Below, piece after piece: positions 8,689 to 17,134 of a DNA stretch of 64,000 nucleotides (its first letter is position 1; every line of letters begins with the position of its first letter). Origin of the DNA: Labilibaculum sp041595635 (GTDB lineage Bacteria; Bacteroidota; Bacteroidia; Bacteroidales; Marinifilaceae); NCBI RefSeq assembly GCF_041595635.1, contig NZ_JBFHJW010000002.1:94464-158463 (forward strand). The letters are read 5' to 3'. The notes beneath the pieces were generated by a model. It did not search any database. It worked only from the letters and a program-made list of their open reading frames with translations, and had not been told where the DNA came from. The position numbers were made by a program, and so were the translations under genes.

Positions 8689-9975
8689 TTATTCGGAAAT
8701 TAAAATACCTTTTAATGCAGGATCGGGGTCATCCTGTACTCCCGTTATTTTAACTTTATAAAATTGGTTTCTTTTGATATTTTCACCTAAAAACTCTACA
8801 GGAATATAGTGTTCACCATAACCATAATTAATATTTTCTTTAGATTTTTCAACTAAAACTGACTGATGTTTCCCAATAAAGCTTTTTCGATATTCAATTT
8901 TCATTTCTTCGGATAAATTGCGAAGAATTTCGCTTCTTTTGTTTTTAGTTTGCTCATTTACCTGATTAATCATTCTTTCTCCTCTTGTTCCTTTTCGAAT
9001 AGAATATTTAAAGGCATGAATATGGCCAAACTTAATTTTTTTACTTAGTTCACAAGTTGCTAAAAAGTCTTCATTCTGCTCATTAGGAAAACCTATGATA
9101 ACATCTGTAGTAATATTAAAATCAGGATTTTGACTTCTAATTTTATCAACCGTAGCCTTGAATTTTTTAGCAGTATACATCCTTCTCATTTGAAGTAAAA
9201 CTGACTCTGATCCACTTTGTAAACAAAGATGTAAATGTGGAGTCATTTTAGGATGTTTTAGTAAACTAATAAATTTGTCGCCAAAGCCATCAGGCTCTAT
9301 AGAGGAGATACGCAATCGAAAATTACCTTCTAAATCAAGAATTTGTTCAACAAGATCATCAAATTTGTAGTTTTCAAATTCATACCTGCCAATATTAACC
9401 CCAGTAATAACAATTTCCTTAGCTCCCTGAGCAATTACCTCACGAATATTTGTGAGAATATCATTTATGGGGCGACTTTTAGCTCTACCTCTCACGGATG
9501 GAATGATACAGAATGTACAAAAATTATCACAACCATCCTGTATTTTAATCATGCTTCGGGTATGAAACCCCTTATCAGTAGCTCCATAAGAAAACAGATC
9601 AACATTCAATTTTGAAGGATGTATAATTTCACCATCAAAATGAGCTTCCACCAATGAAAAAACAGAAGTTTTCTGATCATTCTCAACAACATAGTTGATT
9701 TCATCCTGATTTTCTAATTCTTCTTTGGCATTATTTGCCATGCATCCAGTTACAACAAGAACCGAATCTTTGTTCCTACGATTTGCCTGATTGATGAAAT
9801 TTCTTGACTTATGATCACTTTGGTGTGTTACAGTGCAAGAGTTTATGACATAAACATCTGCTGATTCGCTGAAAGGAACAAGCTGATATCCTTTGTTTTG
9901 GAATTGTGAGGCCAGAGCATCTGTTTCATATTGATTAAGTCTACAACCTAGAGTTTTAAAAGCTACTTTTTTCAC
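8689..9975 (-). CDS. mtaB: tRNA-t6A37 methylthiotransferase MtaB
   Basis: Radical SAM enzyme that converts t6A37 to ms2t6A37 in tRNAs. The 428-residue length and the opening VAFKTLGCRLNQYETDAL are characteristic of MtaB rather than MiaB or RimO. Three N-terminal Cys (GCRLN, NSCTVT, GCMAN) bind the auxiliary cluster, and GCDNFCTFCIIP carries the radical-SAM CxxxCxxC. A TRAM domain closes the protein. The start is GTG, overlapping the MiaB-type stop as GTGA, so translation is coupled. Confidence 0.93.
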   Translation of the reverse strand: MKKVAFKTLGCRLNQYETDALASQFQNKGYQLVPFSESADVYVINSCTVTHQSDHKSRNFINQANRRNKDSVLVVTGCMANNAKEELENQDEINYVVENDQKTSVFSLVEAHFDGEIIHPSKLNVDLFSYGATDKGFHTRSMIKIQDGCDNFCTFCIIPSVRGRAKSRPINDILTNIREVIAQGAKEIVITGVNIGRYEFENYKFDDLVEQILDLEGNFRLRISSIEPDGFGDKFISLLKHPKMTPHLHLCLQSGSESVLLQMRRMYTAKKFKATVDKIRSQNPDFNITTDVIIGFPNEQNEDFLATCELSKKIKFGHIHAFKYSIRKGTRGERMINQVNEQTKNKRSEILRNLSEEMKIEYRKSFIGKHQSVLVEKSKENINYGYGEHYIPVEFLGENIKRNQFYKVKITGVQDDPDPALKGILISE

Positions 9976-11315
9976 GAAATATATTCTTTACAAGTTATCA
10001 GATCACCTTCAACTGAAAAATCAGATGCAGATGTTATTTTCACATCAACAAATTCACCAATTAGACTTTCGTTCGTCGATAAGAACCTTACATTTATTCT
10101 TCCTTCGGTTAGTCCGGTAAGATATCCATCGTGTCTGGCTTGGCTTTTCACCAAAACCCGAAAGGATTTATCGACCATACTCAAATTGTAATTTTTGGAA
10201 TGAACTTTTAGATCCTCAGTCAAAATATGATGTCTTTCTTTTTTTACATCCCGAGGAATATCATCAAACCATCGGTGACTTAAAGCTCCAGGTCGGGGAG
10301 AATACATGGCAATATATGCCATATTATACTTGAATTCATTCATTGCTTTCCGAGTATTCTCAAACTGCTCTTCATTTTCACCAGTAAAACCGACAATTAT
10401 ATCGGTAAATAATGTTGCTTCAGGAATTAGACGTTTTATTGTTTGAACAATTTGTCTGTACTTTTCTAAGCCATGTTTACGATTCATATGGATAAGTACC
10501 TTTTCATCACCCGATTGCAAAGGAAGATGAATTTGCTTAGCAAGACATTTATATTGAGCAATTACCTCTATTACTTCATCAGTCATATCTCGTGGATGCG
10601 GAGATGTAAAATACAACCAGAATTCACTTTTCATCTCTAATCCTAATTGACCAATTTTCCGTAATAATTCTGGAAAGTCGATCTCATCTCCTTTTTTATC
10701 AAGTCCGTATGAATTCACATTTTGACCTAATAAAGTTATGGATTTAAAACCACGATTTACTAAACTTTTGACCTCCTGAATAATATCAGCGGAGGGACGA
10801 GATACTTCTCTTCCTCGCGTATAAGGAACTGCACAAAAGGAACAGAACTTATCACAGCCATTTTGAATGGGAACAAAAGCCTCAAATTTAGTGCTGTAAT
10901 CTGGTTTTACATTCCAAAATTCAGAGATATTCTCGTTATGAGCATCAAACCCCTGCTGTAAACCAACAGCCGTAGTAATTCCATATTGTTGAATCATTTC
11001 TGGCAGATTGGGTAAATCTTTCATTTGAAAGATAATATCAAATAATTTGAGAAATTTATCCAAATCGGATGGAAGAATGCAACCAGAAACAAAAGTAATT
11101 AGGTTGCGTTTATTTTTCCAAAGATTCCATTTATGAATTTTACAGTAGACTTTATCGATGGCATTTTGACGAACCGAGCATGCCAAAATACCAATGAGAT
11201 TTGCTTCGTCCTCATTATCTGTCCATTGATAGCCCATGTTTTCGATCACTGAGCGAACTCTTTCACCGTCAGAGGCATTCATTTGGCAACCTAGTGATAC
11301 AAGATGATATTTCAT
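9972..11315 (-). CDS. miaB: MiaB-type tRNA methylthiotransferase
   Basis: 447 residues with the methylthiotransferase plan: UPF0004 N-domain with Cys in LGCQMNASD, ACSVRQNA and SGCILPSD; radical SAM core with GCDKFCSFCAVPYTRGREVSRP-like motif, and LLGQNVNSYG; then a TRAM domain. The cluster loop and HLPLQSGDEKVL follow MiaB (ms2i6A37), although the start VSLGCQMNASDGERV is less standard, so it could be a MiaB paralogue. It sits 9 bases after a flavin reductase and overlaps mtaB, which suggests a modification operon with its own electron supply. Confidence 0.8.
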   Translation of the reverse strand: MKYHLVSLGCQMNASDGERVRSVIENMGYQWTDNEDEANLIGILACSVRQNAIDKVYCKIHKWNLWKNKRNLITFVSGCILPSDLDKFLKLFDIIFQMKDLPNLPEMIQQYGITTAVGLQQGFDAHNENISEFWNVKPDYSTKFEAFVPIQNGCDKFCSFCAVPYTRGREVSRPSADIIQEVKSLVNRGFKSITLLGQNVNSYGLDKKGDEIDFPELLRKIGQLGLEMKSEFWLYFTSPHPRDMTDEVIEVIAQYKCLAKQIHLPLQSGDEKVLIHMNRKHGLEKYRQIVQTIKRLIPEATLFTDIIVGFTGENEEQFENTRKAMNEFKYNMAYIAMYSPRPGALSHRWFDDIPRDVKKERHHILTEDLKVHSKNYNLSMVDKSFRVLVKSQARHDGYLTGLTEGRINVRFLSTNESLIGEFVDVKITSASDFSVEGDLITCKEYIS

Positions 11316-11324
11316 TTTTTTTCC

Positions 11325-11969
11325 TTAAAAGTATACTTCAGTGTGAATTGGACCTAGTGAAATACCCTGTTTTTCAAGAATATCGTAAGCTTCATAAATC
11401 ATATGGCAATTACCACACAAATAACAAACAGTATCTGAAGGGATAGGATTTTTAAGAAGATATTCGGTAACGCGTCCCTTAAAATCGCCAGTTTTTTCCC
11501 GAGAAGTACATAAAATATATTTGCCAGTTGGATAGCTTTCTTTTTCATAAGCCTCTTCTTGCAAACGTACTCCATGAAGAACTTTATAATCCATTTCAGG
11601 ATGACTATTTACAAAACTATGAATGGGAGAGATACCTGTACCAGTAGCAATAAATAGAAATTTTTTCTTTGCAATTTCTGAGTCTTCCAAAGAAAAGTGG
11701 CCAAATGGTCCATCTACATCCAGAAAATCTCCATTTTTACATCTTTTTAGTTTTTTTGATACCAAGCCATTTTCTACTTCTTTAATTAGAACCTCTAGGT
11801 ATTCATCCTGTTCCGAACTGTATATAGAGTATTCTCTTCGATCAATACTTCCAGAAAATCCTAAGGTAATGTATTGTCCTGTTTTAAAAGTAAAATTGTT
11901 TTTTTCCATTCTGATCACATAAGTGGAATCAGTAAGGTTTCTTATTTCAATAACTTTGTGTGATTTCAT
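11325..11969 (-). CDS. Ferredoxin/flavodoxin-NADP+ reductase family protein
   Basis: 214 residues with a compact FNR layout. The N-terminal FAD-binding barrel has RREYSIYSS (the RxYS flavin motif), the middle has GPFGHFSL, and the NAD(P) domain has IATGTGISPIHSF and a terminal CYLCGNCHMIYEA. There is no Fe-S domain. It is the first gene of an operon with miaB-type and mtaB genes. Radical SAM methylthiotransferases need low-potential electrons from a flavodoxin or ferredoxin reductase, so it may be their dedicated electron donor; that is inference from position. Confidence 0.85.
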   Translation of the reverse strand: MKSHKVIEIRNLTDSTYVIRMEKNNFTFKTGQYITLGFSGSIDRREYSIYSSEQDEYLEVLIKEVENGLVSKKLKRCKNGDFLDVDGPFGHFSLEDSEIAKKKFLFIATGTGISPIHSFVNSHPEMDYKVLHGVRLQEEAYEKESYPTGKYILCTSREKTGDFKGRVTEYLLKNPIPSDTVCYLCGNCHMIYEAYDILEKQGISLGPIHTEVYF

Positions 11970-12699
11970 TTTAATTCTATGTATTCTATTTTATTGTTCC
12001 ATCAAAACGAAAAATATTTATAAAACCATTTTACGCAATGTGGAATCATTACAAATAAACGAATACAAAAAAAGAGAAAAAACTCCGAATTAACAAGTAT
12101 AAGAGGATCTTTAAGTCTGTATTTACAAAAATCTATGCATAATCTTTAAAAAGGGGAAAGCTACTAAACAATTATTCTAGATAATTATTTTTGGAAGAAA
12201 GGATCATATTGTTACAATTAACTGATTTTGTGTATGTTTGATGTTTGTTTTTAATGTTTTAAGTGTCTGAGAATTGAATATTTTATGTAGTCCTTGCTCA
12301 TTGCCAAGCTTACTTTATTCTGATCGACTTAAATCTCATTAGGTTTTAGAAAAAGTGGAAACAAACACAATGCATAAAAAAATCATTAAAATAGAAAATT
12401 TACCAATTCGCCAATTTTTAAGTTTGAATCTAAATTAAAAGATCATTTAAAACTTATTTCTGTAAATAGCACAAAAAATTAGTGAAGAAATTATTCAGAA
12501 TAAATTCACTATTGTCAGGATTAATTCTAGTTTATTCCCTAAATGATAATTTGGCTTTTTATGAGTATTTAAAACTAAGCAGCGAAAATTTGGCACTTCA
12601 AATTTTGAGAAACTAAAAAATGGTGAAAGGTAATTATCGTAACATATAAAATGGAGCATAGTCACTTCACTCGCAATGCATCAACAATACGTTTCTTAT
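11970..12699. other. 730-base gap, with possible eroded coding remnants
   Basis: No intact gene. On the plus strand an ATG at 12370 opens a 22-codon frame (MHKKIIKIENLPIRQF...). A neighbouring frame continues with FKFESKLKDHLKLISVN, and a third gives IAQKISEEIIQNKFTIVRIN before a stop near 12553. The run of protein-like text through three frames over about 180 bases could be a decayed gene, but the pieces are short and could be chance in AT-rich DNA. I see no terminator or promoter here that I would defend. Confidence 0.25.
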
Positions 12700-13821
12700 T
12701 TAGTTTTCATCACAATAATTTCTTATGAGTATCGGTAGATCTTTAATATCTTCCCAATCCATATGTGCACAAATAGAGAGTCGCAATCTAGCTGAGTCTT
12801 TAGGTACTGCTGGAGGTCTTATGGGAAATACTAAGAAACCTTTTTTTTGTAAAAACTCAGCCAAATTAACGCATTTTTGACTATCTCCAACAATTACAGG
12901 AATGATATTAGAATCCCCTATTATATTGATATTGTGCTTTTTAAATTCACTTCGTAATTGGTTGGATATAGAATGCAAATGCTCTCGTTCCAGTCTCATT
13001 TTAACAATTGTACGCAACATAATATGGTTCCAGCTAACAACAATAGGAGGCAATGCTGTTGTGAAAATTAAGGATCGCATTTTATTAATTAAAAACTCCT
13101 TAATAATTGAATTGCAAATTACATAGGCTCCAATCGAATTCATCGATTTACCAAAGGTTCCAACTAGTAAATCAATATCCGCAAGGCATTTTTTTTCTTC
13201 CGACAATCCAAGGCCTTTTAAACCTCTTACACCCAAAGCATGGGCTTCGTCGATGTATAAAAAACAATCGAATCGCTTTTTAATTTCGATGAGTTTTCCC
13301 AGGTCAGCTTGGTCACCATCCATGCTGAAAATTGATTCACTAACAATGAAAATCTGATCGTAATCATTTCTCTTTTCTTCTAGAATATCAATTAGATGGT
13401 CGTAATCGACATGCTTAAAACTTATGTAGTCGGCATTTGTTAAGCGGATTCCATCAATAATGCTGGCATGATTCAGTTTATCCGAAAGGATTAAGTCATT
13501 TTTTCCCGTTAAAGCGGGTAAAATTCCAATATTTGCATGGTAACCTGAATTAAAAAATAGGGCAGAAGAACCATATAAATTTTCCAACTCTACTTCTAGT
13601 TGTTCGTATTCCTTAAAATTTCCAGTAAGTAAACGAGATGACCCAGAACCAAAATTAATTCCTTTTGGACGTGGAATGTTTTTTTTACTAACTCCTAAAT
13701 AATCATTTGAAGAAAGATTAACTTTATAGTCACCAGCCGAAATATTTTTTAAAGACCGTAAATTGCCAGATTCTTTTAAAAATTGTAATTCCAGTTTGTA
13801 TTTATTCAATTTTTGATCCAT
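12700..13821 (-). CDS. bioF: 8-amino-7-oxononanoate synthase-type PLP enzyme
   Basis: 373 residues of the alpha-oxoamine synthase family. LSSNDYLGVSKKN and GSGSSRLLTGN near the N-terminus, a His stacking on PLP (NHASIIDG), DEAHALGVRG, and the Schiff-base Lys in GTFGKSMNSIGAY are all present. These motifs fit BioF (pimeloyl-CoA/ACP plus alanine to KAPA, in biotin synthesis) best; glycine C-acetyltransferase or a sphingolipid-type serine palmitoyltransferase are the alternatives. No other bio gene is next to it, which leaves the call open. I use the ATG at 13821; a longer frame begins with TTG upstream. Confidence 0.72.
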   Translation of the reverse strand: MDQKLNKYKLELQFLKESGNLRSLKNISAGDYKVNLSSNDYLGVSKKNIPRPKGINFGSGSSRLLTGNFKEYEQLEVELENLYGSSALFFNSGYHANIGILPALTGKNDLILSDKLNHASIIDGIRLTNADYISFKHVDYDHLIDILEEKRNDYDQIFIVSESIFSMDGDQADLGKLIEIKKRFDCFLYIDEAHALGVRGLKGLGLSEEKKCLADIDLLVGTFGKSMNSIGAYVICNSIIKEFLINKMRSLIFTTALPPIVVSWNHIMLRTIVKMRLEREHLHSISNQLRSEFKKHNINIIGDSNIIPVIVGDSQKCVNLAEFLQKKGFLVFPIRPPAVPKDSARLRLSICAHMDWEDIKDLPILIRNYCDEN

Positions 13822-14447
13822 TATTTTATTGTGTTGATACAAATAAAATCAAAACTTACTCTGAAAGTATAATATAATCTTTAAGCAGTAGAAGAGATAA
13901 TATTCTCTACTTACTTTCTGAATGCAAATGGAACTTCACCCCAATTTAATAGAGAATAGAGGTGTTAATTATATTTGCATATACTATTCGCAGTTGGGGA
14001 TAATTACACTATCTTAAAAGATAAAAAACTACATATCCTTGTTGCACAGCATAATAACTAACGCATGTATTCTGTCTTGATCCTATTATATTTTTTTCTA
14101 ATCGAATCAAACATTTCAGCATCCCATTAGCCATAAAATTACAGTTGCCTATAGTATTACGAAATAAACAATGGGCAAAAAACATTTTAAATTTCAAATA
14201 TACTATATGGTAGTCAAAAATAGCACCCCGTAGAAATCACAATTGAATATACAAAAATCAAAAATAATGATTCTATTACAAAAGCCTTAAAACTATAATT
14301 TATCTTTTAAAACAGTGATTTTATCATGATACTTTAAAACATATATGGCAAGTTGTAATTTAAAATGTTATTTGTTCGTTAACATGGCATTTCTGTTCTT
14401 TATTTTCTTTTTTTTAAATTAAATTGCCCATCATTTAAAACAAAATC
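13822..14447. other. 626-base intergenic region
   Basis: This stretch lies between divergent bioF and the thioredoxin gene. A 62-codon minus-strand frame (14009-14197) has an unusual, Cys-rich and low-quality composition and no plausible start context, so I do not call it. The region is AT-rich and must contain the promoters of both neighbours; the -7 elements are not clear enough to place. No RNA gene or repeat is visible. Confidence 0.4.
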
Positions 14448-14933
14448 ATGAAACAAAAAACAATTATTATTTTATTTGGTTTACTATTTTCATTAAGTTT
14501 AACCTTATCAGCACAAAAAATTTACGATCCTTCACTTAATGCAAAAGATCAGATTACAAATGCAGTAAGTAAAGCAAAAAAAGAGAGGAAACAGGTACTT
14601 ATTCAAGTTGGAGGGAACTGGTGTCCGTGGTGTATCAAAATGCATAAGTATTTGCATGCCGAAGCTGAATTAACAAAACTTTTAGAAGATAATTTTGTTT
14701 TTATTGAAGTGAATTATAGCAAGGAAAATAAGAATTTGGATGTTTTGGCAGAACTTGGTTATCCTCAACGTTTTGGTTTTCCTGTAATGCTTGTATTGAA
14801 TGATAATGGAGAAAGGATACACACTCAGTCAACTGGTTACCTGGAGAATGGCAGTACCTATGATTTTGAAAAAGTTAAATCCTTTTTATATAACTGGCGT
14901 ACAGATGCTTTAAATCCAATGAACTACAAATAA
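14448..14933 (+). CDS. Exported thioredoxin-like protein
   Basis: 161 residues with a Sec signal peptide (KQKTIIILFGLLFSLSLTLSA, cleavage about SAQ) and a single thioredoxin-like domain of the Thioredoxin_7/DUF255 kind. The redox motif is NWCPWC, with C59 and C62. No cis-Pro segment typical of DsbA is seen, but FGFPVMLVL supplies the usual cis-Pro. It probably acts in the periplasm as a disulfide reductase or heme/cytochrome-related thioredoxin. It is monocistronic, 129 bases before slyD. Confidence 0.82.
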   Translation: MKQKTIIILFGLLFSLSLTLSAQKIYDPSLNAKDQITNAVSKAKKERKQVLIQVGGNWCPWCIKMHKYLHAEAELTKLLEDNFVFIEVNYSKENKNLDVLAELGYPQRFGFPVMLVLNDNGERIHTQSTGYLENGSTYDFEKVKSFLYNWRTDALNPMNYK

Positions 14934-14971
14934 CTAAAAGGGTATTATAGATTATCAACTCCTTTTTTTAT

Positions 14972-15001
14972 TTGAATAAATAAATAAATGTACTTTCTTT
15001 G
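14972..15001 (+). promoter_or_regulatory. Putative promoter of the FKBP gene
   Basis: TTG at 14972-14974 is followed after 19 bases by TTTCTTTG (14994-15001), close to the Bacteroidota -33 TTG / -7 TAnnTTTG pattern with one mismatch. Transcription would start near 15008, leaving a leader of about 55 bases before the slyD-like ATG. Confidence 0.45.
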
Positions 15002-15062
15002 TACAAAAATTCTAATATTAGGATTAATTTTAAGCAAATAATTATTAAAAATAGAGGATATT

Positions 15063-15623
15063 ATGACAATTTCAAAAGATAAAGTTGTTTCGGTTACTTA
15101 TGAATTAAAAACTGATCTTTCGGGAGAAATTATTGAAAAAGCAGTTGCTGAAACTCCACTTACTTATTTATGTGGTGCTGGACAAATGCTAGAAAAGTTT
15201 GAAGAAAAATTGATGGGTCTTAAAGTTGGAGATTCTTTCGATTTCAAATTAGAGACTGAAGAGGCATATGGTCAGGCATCAGAAGAAGCTGTAATTGATC
15301 TTCCAAAAAATATTTTTGAAGTAAATGGTGAATTCGATTCTGAAGTTATTGCTGTTGGAAATGTTGTACCTATGCAAGATAATTCTGGTCGTAGAATGAA
15401 CGGAATTGTTCTTGAAGTGTCCGAAGAAATCATTAAAATGGATTTTAATCATCCACTTGCCGGTGATACTCTTTATTTCAATGGAGAGGTTACCGAAGTT
15501 AGAGATGCTACTGATGAAGAAAAACAAGCTGCTTATGCTCCTCAGGGAAGTTGCGGTAGTGGATCTTGTGGCGACTCAGAAGGTTCTTGTGGCGACGGAG
15601 GATGTGGTAGCTGTGGTTGCTAA
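15063..15623 (+). CDS. slyD: SlyD-like FKBP peptidyl-prolyl isomerase with Cys/Gly tail
   Basis: 186 residues. An FKBP core (VVSVTYELKTDLSGEIIE, then LCGAGQMLEKFEEKL and DFKLETEEAYG) is interrupted by an insert-in-flap domain, as in SlyD, and catalyses proline isomerisation with chaperone activity. The last ~25 residues are Gly/Ser/Cys repeats with six Cys and no His, whereas the E. coli SlyD tail mixes His, Cys and acidic residues. The tail could bind nickel, zinc or copper. A strong terminator follows directly. Confidence 0.88.
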   Translation: MTISKDKVVSVTYELKTDLSGEIIEKAVAETPLTYLCGAGQMLEKFEEKLMGLKVGDSFDFKLETEEAYGQASEEAVIDLPKNIFEVNGEFDSEVIAVGNVVPMQDNSGRRMNGIVLEVSEEIIKMDFNHPLAGDTLYFNGEVTEVRDATDEEKQAAYAPQGSCGSGSCGDSEGSCGDGGCGSCGC

Positions 15624-15643
15624 TTTCTTAAAAACATTATTTG

Positions 15644-15679
15644 AGCCCAAAAGCCCTTGCTTTTGGGCTTTGTTTTTTT
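15644..15679 (+). terminator. Strong terminator after slyD
   Basis: An 11-bp GC-containing stem, AGCCCAAAAGC (15644-15654) paired with GCTTTTGGGCT (15659-15669) around a CCTT loop, is followed by TTTG and a run of seven T. Its distal part overlaps the -33 element of the symporter promoter. Confidence 0.88.
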
Positions 15680-15699
15680 AGTCTTATCCATTATATTTG
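15669..15699 (+). promoter_or_regulatory. Promoter of the dicarboxylate symporter, overlapping the slyD terminator
   Basis: TTTG at 15669-15672, exactly 19 bases, then TATATTTG at 15692-15699: a full match to the Bacteroidota consensus. Transcription would begin near 15706, leaving only about 20 bases before the ATG at 15726. The -33 box lies within the terminator's descending arm and T-tract. Confidence 0.7.
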
Positions 15700-15725
15700 C
15701 ATCTTACCCCAAAAAAAGCTTTGTT

Positions 15726-17030
15726 ATGTGGAAAAAAACACCTCTCTATGTGAAAATACTATTAGGAATGGGCCTTGGAATTTTAGCAGGATTGTTTGCT
15801 GTTTATTTTAACCTCTCTGAGATCAGTAACGATTGGATCAAACCTTGGGGTGTTATTTTCTTGAATCTTCTAAAATTAATTGCAGTTCCTTTAATTTTCA
15901 CCTCATTAGTAAAAGGAATTTCTAGTTTATCCAATATTTCAAAACTTTCACGAATTGGTATCAAAACCATTTCTCTTTATGTAATTTCTACAGTTATTGC
16001 TGTTAGCTTCGGTTTATTTCTAGTCAATTTTATTGAGCCTGGCAATACATTTCCCGATCATAAAAAACTTGAATTGCAAGAAAAATTCAATTCAACCGTT
16101 GATTTAAATAAGAATCTTGCCTCTGAACTTAAGAATGAATCTCCTCTTAAATTTCTTGTTGATGTAGTTCCCTCAAATTTCTTTGAAGCAGCTACCGATA
16201 ATTCCAAAATGCTACAGATTATTTTCTTTGCTATTTTATTTGGTATCGCAATGGTTATTCTGGAAGAGAAAAAAATTAAAGTCGTTAGAGAATTTTTTAA
16301 TGGGATAGATGCAATAATCTTAAAGATAATTGATCTTATTATGCTATTTGCACCTTACGGTGTATTTGCCTTAATTACTGGATTAATTGTTGATTTTTCG
16401 GGTGATATGGATTTGTTTTCAGCTCTAGGGCTATATGCCTTGACCGTAATTTCAGGTCTTTTGATCATGATATTTGTGATTTATCCACTCTTTTTAAAAT
16501 TCTTCACACCAATAAAATATTCCAATTTTTATAAAGCGATCTCTCCAGCCCAATTATTAGCATTTTCTACTAGTTCAAGTGCTGCAACGCTCCCTGTTAC
16601 AATGGAGAGTGTTGAAAATAAAATAGGAGTATCAAACGAGGTGGCTAGTTTCGTTCTTCCCGTAGGTGTAACCATAAATATGGACGGAACAAGCTGTTAT
16701 CAGGCAATTGCTGCAGTTTTTATTGCACAGGTTTTTGGCGTCGATTTAGATATTTACGATCAGTTAATTATTGTAGTAACTGCTACTATTGCTTCAATTG
16801 GATCTCCAGGTGTACCAGGAGGAAGTATTGTAATGTTAATTATTGTTTTGACATCTGTTGGAATTCCTGTAGAAGGTTTGGCACTAATATTAGGTATTGA
16901 TAGGCCTTTAGATATGCTGAGAACCGTAGTAAATGTTACAGGTGATGCAACTGTTGCTTCCATTGTTGCTGTGAGTGAAGGTAAATTAGATCCAGTACCT
17001 GAAGTTTTAGTTGAAAAAACCCATATTTAG
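15726..17030 (+). CDS. Dicarboxylate/amino acid:cation symporter (DAACS family)
   Basis: 434 residues from the ATG at 15726; a longer frame starting upstream would run through the slyD terminator and is rejected. About eight membrane helices plus two re-entrant loops. Family motifs are AFSTSSSAATLPVTMES (the serine-rich HP1 tip), NMDGTSCYQA (TM7 NMDGT) and GSPGVPGGSIVMLIIV (HP2), with DRPLDMLRTVVNVTGDA in TM8 for substrate and Na+ binding. It imports glutamate, aspartate or C4-dicarboxylates with Na+ or H+; the substrate cannot be told from this. Confidence 0.92.
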   Translation: MWKKTPLYVKILLGMGLGILAGLFAVYFNLSEISNDWIKPWGVIFLNLLKLIAVPLIFTSLVKGISSLSNISKLSRIGIKTISLYVISTVIAVSFGLFLVNFIEPGNTFPDHKKLELQEKFNSTVDLNKNLASELKNESPLKFLVDVVPSNFFEAATDNSKMLQIIFFAILFGIAMVILEEKKIKVVREFFNGIDAIILKIIDLIMLFAPYGVFALITGLIVDFSGDMDLFSALGLYALTVISGLLIMIFVIYPLFLKFFTPIKYSNFYKAISPAQLLAFSTSSSAATLPVTMESVENKIGVSNEVASFVLPVGVTINMDGTSCYQAIAAVFIAQVFGVDLDIYDQLIIVVTATIASIGSPGVPGGSIVMLIIVLTSVGIPVEGLALILGIDRPLDMLRTVVNVTGDATVASIVAVSEGKLDPVPEVLVEKTHI

Positions 17031-17134
17031 AGCAATATTCCTTTGGTTTCCTATTTGTGTTTATTTTTTTGTAAAAATAGATGAACAAAAATGATTGTCA
17101 TTTGTTTCTTCATTGAACCATTAAAACAAATGTT

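Noticed and set aside
13822..13842. TTG-started extension of bioF
   Set aside because: The extension adds seven residues without family support; the ATG at 13821 is standard.
14009..14197. 62-codon minus-strand ORF
   Set aside because: Poor composition, no start context, no similarity to known proteins that I can see.
15657..15725. Longer symporter frame reading through the slyD terminator
   Set aside because: It would use a hairpin and promoter as coding sequence; the ATG at 15726 follows a consensus promoter.
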